A program made the translations under genes and the position numbers. Of a DNA stretch of 41,246 bases, positions 8,026-16,189 are shown one piece after another. The stretch's first letter is position 1; every line of letters begins with the position of its first letter. Under the pieces are notes generated by a model. The model ran no database searches. It was not told the DNA's origin and worked only from the letters and a program-made list of their open reading frames with translations. This DNA is from Limimaricola litoreus (lineage in GTDB: Bacteria; Pseudomonadota; Alphaproteobacteria; Rhodobacterales; Rhodobacteraceae), in NCBI RefSeq assembly GCF_024159025.1, contig NZ_JAMYXC010000191.1, forward strand, positions 1-41,246, read 5' to 3'.

Positions 8026-8883
8026 ATGGCCTTTGTCGACCTCTCGATGATCTGGCAGCCGCTCGAACAGGCAGCGATGCGGCGGTTGTGGCGGCGGCTC
8101 GCTCGCCGTGCCGAGAACCGGACGCAGGAGATGTCGCACGGCGATTGTCTCATCCTTGCCCCCCATCCCGACGACGAAACACTGGGCTGCGGCGGACTCA
8201 TAATGCGCAAGCGCGAAGCGGGGCAACGGGTCCATGTCGCCGTGGCCACCGACGGGGGTGCGACTGGCGCGACCGGGGCTGTGTCCGGTATGCTCGGAGA
8301 CGACATGATCAAGCTGCGCGAAGGCGAGACCATCGCCGCCTGCGCACTTCTCGGTGTGAGTGCGTCTCATATCCGGTTCCTGGGCTTCCCCGATGGCGCA
8401 CTCTCCGCGCAAAGCGTCGGGCTCGAGGCGCAGATTGTCGCGCTCGTGCAGGAGCTGTCCCCCTCAGAAATCTTCGTCTGCGCCTTGCACGACGGCCATC
8501 GCGATCACGTCGATTTGGCGCGGGTGGTGCGCCAGCTTCACACCGCGGATCGCCTCGGCGGTGCGACGCTATGGGAATACCCGGTCTGGTTCTGGGACTT
8601 TCGGTCTTGGCGTCCTGAAGGGCTTAGCAACAAGGCCGGGTTTGTTGCCGGTCTACGTAACTCAAGCCGGTCGGCGCGGCATCTAAAAGCAGTTGCACTT
8701 GACCTTGACGGGATCGTGCAACGCAAGCGCAAAGCGCTTGCTTGTCACCGCTCGCAAACCGGAGCGCTTGAGGGCGAGCTGGGGTGGAGCGGATTGCCGG
8801 CATCCTTTCTCGAATTTTTCTTTCGCGATCGCGAGTTGTACTTCGAGATTGCCCGAACGCGGGACGGCGCGACTAAGCGATGA
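8026..8883 (+). CDS. PIG-L (LmbE-type) sugar N-deacetylase
   Basis: A 285-aa member of the PIG-L family of zinc-dependent N-deacetylases, which remove acetyl from GlcNAc-type residues. The hallmark H47-P-D49-D50-E51 motif (APHPDDETLGCGG) and the second metal-site motif H158-R-D160-H161 (GHRDHVDL) are both present. There is no signal peptide, so it should act in the cytoplasm on a nucleotide-linked or lipid-linked sugar. ATG 8026 has GAGGTG ten bases upstream. The stop overlaps the next gene as ATGA (8880-8883), so the two are translationally coupled. With a formyltransferase next door the likely job is to expose an amine for N-formylation. The exact substrate is unknown. Confidence 0.88.
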   Translation: MAFVDLSMIWQPLEQAAMRRLWRRLARRAENRTQEMSHGDCLILAPHPDDETLGCGGLIMRKREAGQRVHVAVATDGGATGATGAVSGMLGDDMIKLREGETIAACALLGVSASHIRFLGFPDGALSAQSVGLEAQIVALVQELSPSEIFVCALHDGHRDHVDLARVVRQLHTADRLGGATLWEYPVWFWDFRSWRPEGLSNKAGFVAGLRNSSRSARHLKAVALDLDGIVQRKRKALACHRSQTGALEGELGWSGLPASFLEFFFRDRELYFEIARTRDGATKR

Positions 8884-9680
8884 GCGGCGTCGGGCTGATC
8901 ACGGGGGACACGCCGCTAGGCCGCCACATGGCGGCACGACTTGCGCAGAGGCTGGCTGGGAGTAACGATCCGCTGCGCAGTGTTCTGGTTCTCAAGCCGC
9001 CCACGCCTGCCTCTCACCGCAGATTGGCAGGTCGCGTGATCGGGCGATTGCAGCGCCTGCTGGCCGCCGGACAAGACCTGTCCGACACGGTTCACCAGTA
9101 CGAGAGCGAGGCACGTAAGGCCTTTTTTAATAGCGCTGGCCCGCTGCCCGACTGGCCCGAGGGATGCGAGATTCGGAGCATCGCGCGCGTCGACGTCAAC
9201 AGCGATGAGACAGTTGCGTGGCAAGCTGCTTTCTCGGCACGGGTGATCGTGTTGACAGGGACGCCGATCGTCCGTGCACCGCTGTTGCGGACAGCATCAC
9301 TTGGCGTACTGAACATGCATGGCTCCCTTCTGCCCCATTACCGGGGCACCCGCGTCGAGCTTTGGCAGGTGCTCAACGACGATCTCGACAAGGCGGGCCT
9401 GACGATTCACTATGTGGACCCCGGCGTCGATACCGGTGATATCATCGCCCAGTTTCCCCAAGCAGCTGCGGCCTCGGATGGGCCCTGGACTATACGGATG
9501 CGAAACCAGGTGACTGCACTTGACGCGATGCCTCGGGCAGTTTGTGACGTGCTGGCTGGCACAGCGTCACGGCGCAGGCAGGATCCGGAGCTGGGGGGAA
9601 AGATCTATCGCTACGCTGATATCACGCCTGACGTCTTGAAGGAGGTCATTGCGATCATGGACAGGCGGCTTTGCGTTTAA
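8880..9680 (+). CDS. Formyltransferase-fold protein, probable sugar N-formyltransferase
   Basis: 266 aa with a formyl_trans_N core. The catalytic Asn-x-His pair is N145-M-H147 in LNMHGSLLPHYRG. The Asp loop is D180-PGVDTGDI. These match the Asn/His/Asp triad of 10-formyl-THF-dependent enzymes (GART, Fmt, and sugar N-formyltransferases such as those for 4-amino sugars). It has neither the Fmt C-terminal tRNA-binding domain nor GART's usual gene context. The ATGA overlap with the PIG-L gene points to a shared substrate: deacetylate, then formylate the free amine of an EPS sugar. That order is inference. The N-terminal 100 residues are atypical. Confidence 0.82.
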   Translation: MSGVGLITGDTPLGRHMAARLAQRLAGSNDPLRSVLVLKPPTPASHRRLAGRVIGRLQRLLAAGQDLSDTVHQYESEARKAFFNSAGPLPDWPEGCEIRSIARVDVNSDETVAWQAAFSARVIVLTGTPIVRAPLLRTASLGVLNMHGSLLPHYRGTRVELWQVLNDDLDKAGLTIHYVDPGVDTGDIIAQFPQAAAASDGPWTIRMRNQVTALDAMPRAVCDVLAGTASRRRQDPELGGKIYRYADITPDVLKEVIAIMDRRLCV

Positions 9681-9927
9681 GGTCCAAGGCTACGTCAGCC
9701 GCTGGCCATCTGAGTTAGCCTAGGAGGCCGTGGCGTGAATTGCAGATGAGCTGTATGCTTATCAGCTCAACGACGAAGGCAGGGCCGTCTTTGATACTCG
9801 TGCCGCATAGAGGCGGCTGGCGAGTGCCACGGCGTGATTTCGTCATATTGCATCCTACTTGGTGAACGGGGGTGCCGGGCTGTGAAGCTACACCCGGTCC
9901 CGGCAGCATAACCCACGCCTCGCGGCT

Positions 9928-10773
9928 TTACTCTGCGAGCTGTTCGGCTCCCTCGGGCGGCGCGGCCTTTGCCTGCACGGATTCATTGGCAACCTCGCGC
10001 GTGATCGTTTCTCCAGCAGACGGGGACTTTGCAGGACGCTCGCGCAGGACCCGCGCCGGGGTGCCTGCGACGATGACACCTTCTGGCATCGGGGCCGTGA
10101 CCACAGAGCCCGCCGCCACAGCGGTGCCGGTACCGATCGTCACTCCATCCATCAGCACTGAATGCGTCCCGATCCAGACATCGTCCGCCAGTTCGATCCC
10201 GCGGGCCCGGTCTTCCCGTAAAGAGCGGTTGATCCGCTTTTCTCTTTGGGCGAGATCGTAGTTTCCGCCCCCCACCACGTAGCAATAAGCACTGATCAAG
10301 ACATCGGCCCCGATGCGAACCCGACTACAGGAGAAGATTTCCGCATTGAAGCCGACATTGGCGCGTTCGCCAAGCTCGATGTTACCGTCTTTACAGCTTA
10401 GGATTGAGTTGCGGCCGATGAAGCAGTCCTGTGCGATGCTGATTCCGGTGTTGGTCTTGCCCTTGGCATCCATCAGCACGTTATCGTCGATAATGACCCG
10501 GTCCCCAAGCCGGATCTTGTGCGGATGCCGCAGAGTGATGTTGCGCCCGAACACCACGCCCCGCCCGCATTCACCCAAGATCAACGGGTAGAGCTTACCG
10601 CGCAGAAACAGGCCGAGCGCGCCCGGTATCGGGCAGACAAAGAGCATGATCAGTTCGTACCGGATCAGGGCCCAAAGACTGCGGGACCCTATAACCATGT
10701 CCTGATACTTCTGCATAGTCGAGCTTCGGCGCCCGGCTACCTCGTCTTGCACCTTGTACGATATCTCACCCAT
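9928..10773 (-). CDS. Left-handed beta-helix (hexapeptide) acyltransferase
   Basis: 281 aa. After an N-terminal helical/hydrophobic stretch (about residues 30-60, with LFVCPIPGALGLFLRG), hexapeptide repeats run from about residue 70 to 235 (for example IRLGDRVIIDDNVLMDA, IELGERANVGFNAEIF, VWIGTHSVLMDGVTIGTG), closed by the usual VIVAGTPARVL. Such proteins are trimeric O- or N-acetyltransferases using acetyl-CoA. In this cluster it probably acylates an EPS sugar. ATG 10773 has an excellent AGGAG six bases upstream. An in-frame ATG at 10818 lacks one. It follows the flippase-like gene by about 50 bases in the same direction, so they are probably one operon. Confidence 0.85.
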   Translation of the reverse strand: MGEISYKVQDEVAGRRSSTMQKYQDMVIGSRSLWALIRYELIMLFVCPIPGALGLFLRGKLYPLILGECGRGVVFGRNITLRHPHKIRLGDRVIIDDNVLMDAKGKTNTGISIAQDCFIGRNSILSCKDGNIELGERANVGFNAEIFSCSRVRIGADVLISAYCYVVGGGNYDLAQREKRINRSLREDRARGIELADDVWIGTHSVLMDGVTIGTGTAVAAGSVVTAPMPEGVIVAGTPARVLRERPAKSPSAGETITREVANESVQAKAAPPEGAEQLAE

Positions 10774-10821
10774 GACCGTCTCCTGTCGTTCGATCATACT
10801 CTGTTTCGGTGTTTCCAAGCC

Positions 10822-11799
10822 TCACCGGACCGCCCCCTGCCCCGGGATCGGCGCGCGGCCATCTAAGAGATAGAGAACTCCCCCCAGAAGCGACGTGATC
10901 GACAGTTGTGCACGCAGTACGAGGGCAATTGCCAAGCCTTGTTCGAGTCCGGTGCCAATCGGCAAGAGCAGCACAGAGAACGCCCACTCCCACACGCCGA
11001 TGCCCCCCGGCGTGGTTGGAAGGGCGGCGATCACCAAGATGATCGGTGCGACTGCCGACAACGAAACGATATCGAGATCGACCCCAAGCGCCCAGCCGGT
11101 GACGTAGATGTTCACGACCGTCAGCAGGTGATAGAGCAACGAGTAAAGGAAACTGAGCCCAACTATGCGAGGCCTGCCCCAGAACGTCCCCATCGCACGG
11201 CGCATTCCCTCGATCTTGCGGATCGGCCGACGCACTAGTGGGACAGTGTCGATATATCCCAACATAGGGCGCGCCACGGGATCGGGCATCCAGATCAATG
11301 CCATCAGAACGGCACATCCGGCAAGCATGATTGCAATGGATCCCGCGACCAGAAGATTGTCGTGCAGAGCGGGTGTAAGAGCAAAGCCGATGGCGGCCAG
11401 CCCGACCAGCGTTAAAAGCCCGACAAGCCGCTCCAGCACGACCGCGGCGAGAGATTCCGTCTGTGATCCGATGCGCCGCCCGACGAGGTAGGAGCGCGCC
11501 ACGTCGCCGCCGACGCTACTAGGCAAGAAATTGTTAAAGAAATACCCCATCGTGTAATAGAGCATCAACGAGATGAGGCTCATGTCGATACCGCGATATC
11601 GCAAAAGCAGGCGCCATTTCAGACAGCTTGCCCAAATCAATACGACTGGGACCAACAGAACGACCGCGAAGCCACCGAGCGTCAGTTCCATGAGAATAGA
11701 GGTGGTCTGCCGCCAGATATCGCCCTGGAACAGGAGCAGAGCGATCAGCGCGAGGCCGATGATCAACTTGATTGATAGAACTCGTGCAGACCGATGCAT
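10822..11799 (-). CDS. Flippase-like membrane protein (LPG synthase TM / UPF0104 family)
   Basis: A 325-aa integral membrane protein with about eight transmembrane helices. It has the family's conserved NNFLPSSVGGDVAR (residues 89-102), followed by an E-R-L-V-G segment, and TTPGGIGVWEWAF near the C-terminus. These define the flippase-like domain first described in MprF (lysylphosphatidylglycerol synthase TM region, TIGR00374-type). Stand-alone members are common beside glycosyltransferases and are suspected to move or bind polyprenyl-linked lipids. No Wzx/ExoT gene is present in the window, so a role in translocating the EPS repeat is possible but unproven. It heads the two-gene minus-strand unit with the acyltransferase. 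Confidence 0.8.
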   Translation of the reverse strand: MHRSARVLSIKLIIGLALIALLLFQGDIWRQTTSILMELTLGGFAVVLLVPVVLIWASCLKWRLLLRYRGIDMSLISLMLYYTMGYFFNNFLPSSVGGDVARSYLVGRRIGSQTESLAAVVLERLVGLLTLVGLAAIGFALTPALHDNLLVAGSIAIMLAGCAVLMALIWMPDPVARPMLGYIDTVPLVRRPIRKIEGMRRAMGTFWGRPRIVGLSFLYSLLYHLLTVVNIYVTGWALGVDLDIVSLSAVAPIILVIAALPTTPGGIGVWEWAFSVLLLPIGTGLEQGLAIALVLRAQLSITSLLGGVLYLLDGRAPIPGQGAVR

Positions 11800-11921
11800 G
11801 CATCATACCCTTTACGTAAGGGACGGTAGCATATCACCGCCGCGTTACAAAGAGCGTTGCCTTTCGGAGTGTCATGTCTGGTCGCTATGGGATCTGCGCT
11901 TGTTAATTCGCAACTACATAA

Positions 11922-11945
11922 AGGCCGAGCACCGGCGCTCGGCCT
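11922..11945. promoter_or_regulatory. Perfect 9-bp GC hairpin in intergenic region
   Basis: AGGCCGAGC (11922-11930) pairs with GCTCGGCCT (11937-11945) around a 6-base loop. The minus strand continues with a short TTTATG, the plus strand with no T-run, so it is at best a weak minus-strand terminator. No gene ends immediately beside it. Confidence 0.35.
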
Positions 11946-12385
11946 AGTGGAGAGACGAGAGTAAGGCCGCCCATGGCTGCGGCACACCCTGTCAGTCGAC
12001 ATGTCGAGATCGATCGAATCCCCTCTCTGAAAGAAGAGCGCTCCCGTCACGTCACTCACGAGAACGGTTGCCTCAGAAGACAATTGCCGAGGCATATTAA
12101 GGCGAAAGGGTTTGATCACGCACCCTTTTAGGGTGAGTACCCAACGTCATTGCGCTGCATCTCGCGCAGTTTGTTCGACTTGTCAGCATCATCTCGCCCA
12201 AGAGTGCATACGTCGTGTTGCACCAAGTCTGCCGAAAGGGCACATGCTTCCGGCAGCCACGGACGACACTCGTCCAGGTACATTAAAACGACGCTAAGAC
12301 TTGTGGTGCATTACGAGTGACGCTCGGTCAACTGTGACAAACAAAAGCCCTTATCCACACCAACGCCGTTATTCTGCCGTTTGTA

Positions 12386-12409
12386 CCGCCTATCTGAACG
12401 TATAGGCGG
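12386..12409 (+). promoter_or_regulatory. Leader hairpin 1 of the G8/RTX gene
   Basis: CCGCCTAT (12386-12393) pairs with ATAGGCGG (12402-12409) around an 8-base loop. It ends five bases before a second hairpin, and the pair lie 50-105 bases before the G8 start codon. Confidence 0.4.
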
Positions 12410-12414
12410 CCGAA

Positions 12415-12440
12415 GCGGTGAGTTCTCCCAAACTCACCGC
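12415..12440 (+). promoter_or_regulatory. Leader hairpin 2 of the G8/RTX gene
   Basis: GCGGTGAGTT (12415-12424) pairs perfectly with AACTCACCGC (12431-12440) around a 6-base loop. It lies about 50 bases upstream of the start codon, so it is probably in the mRNA leader, where it may stabilise the transcript or affect translation. There is no U-run, so it is not a terminator. Confidence 0.45.
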
Positions 12441-12490
12441 CCCGCGGCAGAACGTCCACCGCTCACAGCCCCCGTACAAGAGGCATATCG

Positions 12491-15400
12491 ATGAACACGA
12501 CCCACTCTCTCGCCCATGGCATGGAGCAAGCTAACGCCTTGTTCGCTATCGACAAGGCTACCCATGTCGCCGTCAGGGACGGAAACTGGACCGACCCTAA
12601 TACTTGGGAAGGTGGCAAGGTGCCCAGCGATGAGGCTATGATACACATCCCCGAAGGAATTTCAATCCGTTACGATGCACGGACTTCGCCGGATCTAGGC
12701 ATGTTACGCGTTGATGGCAATATGAAATTTGCCCGCGATCACAGCACCGAGATGCGGATCGAGACCATCGTGACAACCCCCGGATCGAGCTTCGACATCG
12801 GCTCGATGGGCGATCCGATCCCTGCGAGTGTCACAGTGGATATCGTGTTCAGGGATACCCCGATCGACACCGCGGCCGATCCGGAAATGCTCGGCCACGG
12901 GTTGGTCGCTTTCGGTGATGTGGATATTCAGGGCGCCGCCAAGCAAGGACACCTGGTTATCAAGGGGGACGTTCCTGCCGGCGCCACTTCGATGGCTGTC
13001 GAGGGCGACTTGAACAACTGGAAGGCTGGAGACACCATCCTTGTTGTCGGCACCACCTATCTGGGTGAAAACAGCAAGGGCGTCCTCATGACCGAGGACG
13101 AGACTCGCACGATCACCCGAGTCGAGGGTGACACAATCCATTTCGACACACCGCTTGACCATGGGCATTCGCGACCGACCTCTCAAGAGGCGGACATCTA
13201 TGTCGGCAACCTATCGCGGAACGTGACCTTTAGCTCCGAGAACCCCGAAGGTACGCGCGGTCACGTGATGCTGCATAACGGCATGGCCGACGCCGTAGAC
13301 GGCTCGGCCAACAACGTTCGCTATGCCGCGTTCGAAGATCTTGGTCGCACCGACAAGACGATGGACATCAGCGCTGCCAACCCCGAAGGCCGCTATCCGC
13401 TCCACCTCCATCAGACTGGAACGGACGAGGGCGCGGCCACGAACTATCTGGTCGGCAACGCCGTTTCGGGTGGCCCGGGCTGGGGTATCGTCCAGCACAG
13501 CAGCCGGGGCGAGGTAAACGACAACATCGTCTATGACATCGTCGGTGGCGGAATCGTATCTGAGCTCGGTAACGAAACCGGCGCCTGGATGCGCAACCTC
13601 GTCTCCAGTGTCACCGGCTACAATGCTGAGAACAAGAATGGCGACGGCGATCAAGGGGCGGCTTACGAGAACCAGTCGCGTATTATTGTCCAGCAGGACA
13701 ACATCGCTGCAAATTCGAAGCTGGGCTGGAACTTCTCGGGTCAAGAATCTTTTGCCGAAGACGATCCGAGCAAAGCACCGAACGACGGCATCCATCGCAA
13801 GATGTTCGAGCGCGATCAGCTGAAATTCGACCCTGATCCGTTCGACGTGGCAATCGATCACGAAGAGCCGGCGATCACGGACTTCGTTGGGAACGAGGTG
13901 ATGACCTCCACCGAGGCGTTCCGCGTATTCCACCGTCAGTTCGCAAACCACAGCGACACCCTGAGCGTCATAAAGGATTTCGACATTTGGGGCGGTAAGG
14001 ACGGTGTCAACCTGCAGAACTACGGGTTCAACTACGAGTTCATCGACTCGGACTGGAGCGGCAGCGGCATTGCCTTCACGATGTGGGGCAAGAACTCCTC
14101 GGCGGTCATGAATGATATCCGGGCTTCTGATTTCGGTTTGCTCTGGAAGGCGCACGGCATCAGCCACGAAGCAGTGCTCTATGATGTCGTGACCAACGAC
14201 GTAGACCGAATGTTCGACATTGCCTATGATAACACGCGGGGCGACACCTCCTATTGGAAGCAATACTTTGCCCAATTCGGCATCGACTATGAGAACCCGC
14301 TTCCGAAGATCCTGTCGAAGGAGGACGCCGACCCTAACGCGGGCCTAACCTTCACGCTCGGCAGCGACGCGGACAACACCCTCGCGCCGAACGACGACGA
14401 AGTGCACATTACCGGAAAGATCGTCGACGGTCTCGGCGAGCGTGTGTTCTATGAAAACATCATCGGCAGCACCAGCAATCAAGCCTCGTCGTATGAGGGT
14501 GCGAGCCTTAAGCTCGTGAATTACGACACAACGTGGCATCGCAATTTCTCCCGAGACGAGTTCCTCGAACTGCACGGCACGTGGCAGAAGGAGAACGGCG
14601 ACTGGGTCGCACCGGTGGTCTTTTGGCTGACCGAACGGCTAAGCGGCGATCAGCATCCAGTGGTCATCGAAATCAACCTCAAGGATTTCGATGACACCTA
14701 CCTGTCGAAATTCGCTCTTGCGTCCTACCCGACGCCGGAGGTCAACAACCCCGACTTCGAACTCGGCTTTGACGTCACAGGTGGCGGCACGCAGCTTGAG
14801 GGTGAGACAGGGGTTACGATGCCACCGGTTTCCGGCGGCTCGGAGACTGACACGCCGGTTGCCGTCCCGACCGAACCCGAGGATGTGCCTACTGAAACGG
14901 GCGGTGAGACCCTTACCGGTTCTGACGGCGAACTCGGAGAGGGCGATGCGCCCATCGGTGAGACCCCGGCGCCCACGACCCCTGGCAGGCCCGAAACGAT
15001 CGACTCGGAAACGGGCGTGACTACTATGCCAAGCGACCCGATATCTGGTGGAGCCGGCGATCCTGGGAGCATGAACCTCGTGGAAGGTACCGCGCGGGAC
15101 GAGCGTATGGACGGCACGGCCGGTGGCGATATCCTGTTTGCCGGACTCGGCAGCGACATCCTCAGAGGTAAGGCCGGTGCGGACATCTTCGCGCTCGCTG
15201 TCGGCGATGCCGGGTCGGGGAAAGTCGATGACGTCAAAGACTTCGATCTACTCGAAGGCGACATGGTGGCACTCGTCGATGTGCCCGGGGCTCTGGCCTC
15301 ATCCGGCGCGTTCGACTGGGTGCGCTTCGTCAAGTCGGGTACCTTGGGCGAACTTCAAATCGACACGGGCACGGGTTTCGAGTCGCTGGCAAAGTTCCGC

Positions 15401-16189
15401 TGGGGACGCGATCTCGACGTGGAAGATCTTTATGCAAGTGGCCAGTTCAAAGTGTTCGAGAGTATCGACGCTCTGATCGCTGGCGACGATGCGCCCGTTG
15501 ATGAGGGGGGCAAAACGCCGGTCGAAACCCCAACCGAGCCGACACCCGTGGTCGAAACCCCAACAAAGCCGAAACCCGTGGTCGAAACCCCGGCCGAGCC
15601 GACGCCCGTGGAACCCCAAGATCCGGCGGGTGAAGCAGAGGATATTGTGTCCGAAGGCGGCAGCGTCGAGGGCGACACGCCAGTTAAACTACCGGTAGAG
15701 GTCGAGCCGGTCGGCGAGACCGCAACTGCTTCCGAGTTCATCTTTGAACTGACGCACGCCGGTGGCGACACCAATGATTATCTGACGGGCAGCGAAGGCG
15801 ACGATGTTCTAGTGGGATATGCGGGAACCGACCGGATCTGGGGCGGCAATGGCAACGATATCCTCATAGGTGACCAAGGAAGCGATAAGCTCTTCGGCGG
15901 CAGTGGCGCGGATACCTTCGTGCTGAAGACTCGGGATGTCGGTCAGGACGTTGACGACATCAAGGATTTCGACGCTTCCGAAGGGGATATCCTCGCCATC
16001 ATCGGTGCTGCTGACGATGTACCCGAGGACATGCTTGCCCGGATGCGCGTTGTCGACAAGGGCACCGTTGGGGTGCTGCAATACGACCAGTCCGGCGAGG
16101 GCTTCAAAGATATGGCCATGCTGCGCAATGGTCGCGGGCTCGACATCGATACTTTGTACGCCAACGGCGCGCTCGAGCTCTACTCCTAA
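12491..16189 (+). CDS. G8-domain / beta-helix RTX protein, type I secreted (CEMIP-like N-terminus)
   Basis: A 1232-aa acidic protein with no signal peptide. Residues about 30-150 form a G8 domain (GNWTDPNTWEGGKVP, conserved Gly/Trp pattern) as in CEMIP, TMEM2 and PKHD1. A right-handed beta-helix region follows, with RYPLHLHQTG at 301-310, similar to the conserved His motif of CEMIP-type proteins. After about residue 770 come Thr/Pro/Glu-rich linkers, a first RTX block (about 866-960), a 10-aa repeat linker (1011-1040) and a second RTX block (about 1097-1145, for example GGNGNDILIGDQGSDKLFGG). The end, RNGRGLDIDTLYANG, resembles the tail of the GH16/RTX protein, so both may share one transporter. 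CEMIP and TMEM2 act on hyaluronan, so a polysaccharide-binding or -cleaving role is inferred. AGAGG lies seven bases before ATG 12491. Confidence 0.85.
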   Translation: MNTTHSLAHGMEQANALFAIDKATHVAVRDGNWTDPNTWEGGKVPSDEAMIHIPEGISIRYDARTSPDLGMLRVDGNMKFARDHSTEMRIETIVTTPGSSFDIGSMGDPIPASVTVDIVFRDTPIDTAADPEMLGHGLVAFGDVDIQGAAKQGHLVIKGDVPAGATSMAVEGDLNNWKAGDTILVVGTTYLGENSKGVLMTEDETRTITRVEGDTIHFDTPLDHGHSRPTSQEADIYVGNLSRNVTFSSENPEGTRGHVMLHNGMADAVDGSANNVRYAAFEDLGRTDKTMDISAANPEGRYPLHLHQTGTDEGAATNYLVGNAVSGGPGWGIVQHSSRGEVNDNIVYDIVGGGIVSELGNETGAWMRNLVSSVTGYNAENKNGDGDQGAAYENQSRIIVQQDNIAANSKLGWNFSGQESFAEDDPSKAPNDGIHRKMFERDQLKFDPDPFDVAIDHEEPAITDFVGNEVMTSTEAFRVFHRQFANHSDTLSVIKDFDIWGGKDGVNLQNYGFNYEFIDSDWSGSGIAFTMWGKNSSAVMNDIRASDFGLLWKAHGISHEAVLYDVVTNDVDRMFDIAYDNTRGDTSYWKQYFAQFGIDYENPLPKILSKEDADPNAGLTFTLGSDADNTLAPNDDEVHITGKIVDGLGERVFYENIIGSTSNQASSYEGASLKLVNYDTTWHRNFSRDEFLELHGTWQKENGDWVAPVVFWLTERLSGDQHPVVIEINLKDFDDTYLSKFALASYPTPEVNNPDFELGFDVTGGGTQLEGETGVTMPPVSGGSETDTPVAVPTEPEDVPTETGGETLTGSDGELGEGDAPIGETPAPTTPGRPETIDSETGVTTMPSDPISGGAGDPGSMNLVEGTARDERMDGTAGGDILFAGLGSDILRGKAGADIFALAVGDAGSGKVDDVKDFDLLEGDMVALVDVPGALASSGAFDWVRFVKSGTLGELQIDTGTGFESLAKFRWGRDLDVEDLYASGQFKVFESIDALIAGDDAPVDEGGKTPVETPTEPTPVVETPTKPKPVVETPAEPTPVEPQDPAGEAEDIVSEGGSVEGDTPVKLPVEVEPVGETATASEFIFELTHAGGDTNDYLTGSEGDDVLVGYAGTDRIWGGNGNDILIGDQGSDKLFGGSGADTFVLKTRDVGQDVDDIKDFDASEGDILAIIGAADDVPEDMLARMRVVDKGTVGVLQYDQSGEGFKDMAMLRNGRGLDIDTLYANGALELYS
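15521..15610 (+). repeat. Three tandem 30-bp repeats encoding a V-E-T-P-x-x-P-x-P-V linker
   Basis: Units at 15521-15550, 15551-15580 and 15581-15610 all begin GTCGAAACCCC and end CCCGTG. They encode three 10-residue Pro/Glu/Thr copies (VETPTEPTPV, VETPTKPKPV, VETPAEPTPV), a flexible spacer between the two RTX blocks. The copy number may vary between strains. Confidence 0.9.

Larger units (their letters stand above)
11800..12490. other. 691-bp gene-free divergent region before the G8/RTX gene
   Basis: No convincing ORF is present. The region holds an isolated GC-rich hairpin (11922-11945) and two back-to-back hairpins immediately upstream of the G8 gene (12386-12409 and 12415-12440), listed separately. 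It must contain promoters for both flanking genes. I could not place -35/-10 boxes with confidence. Confidence 0.5.

Noticed and set aside
8880-9680. Formyltransferase as Fmt (Met-tRNA) or PurN
   Set aside because: It lacks the Fmt C-terminal domain, is coupled to a PIG-L deacetylase and sits in an EPS cluster rather than with def or purM.
13211-14275. 354-aa minus-strand frame inside the G8/RTX gene
   Set aside because: It is an antisense shadow with no domain or start signal, and the sense strand encodes a coherent beta-helix.
15521-15610. Three 30-bp direct repeats as a CRISPR array
   Set aside because: The units are contiguous without spacers and code in frame for a Pro/Glu linker.
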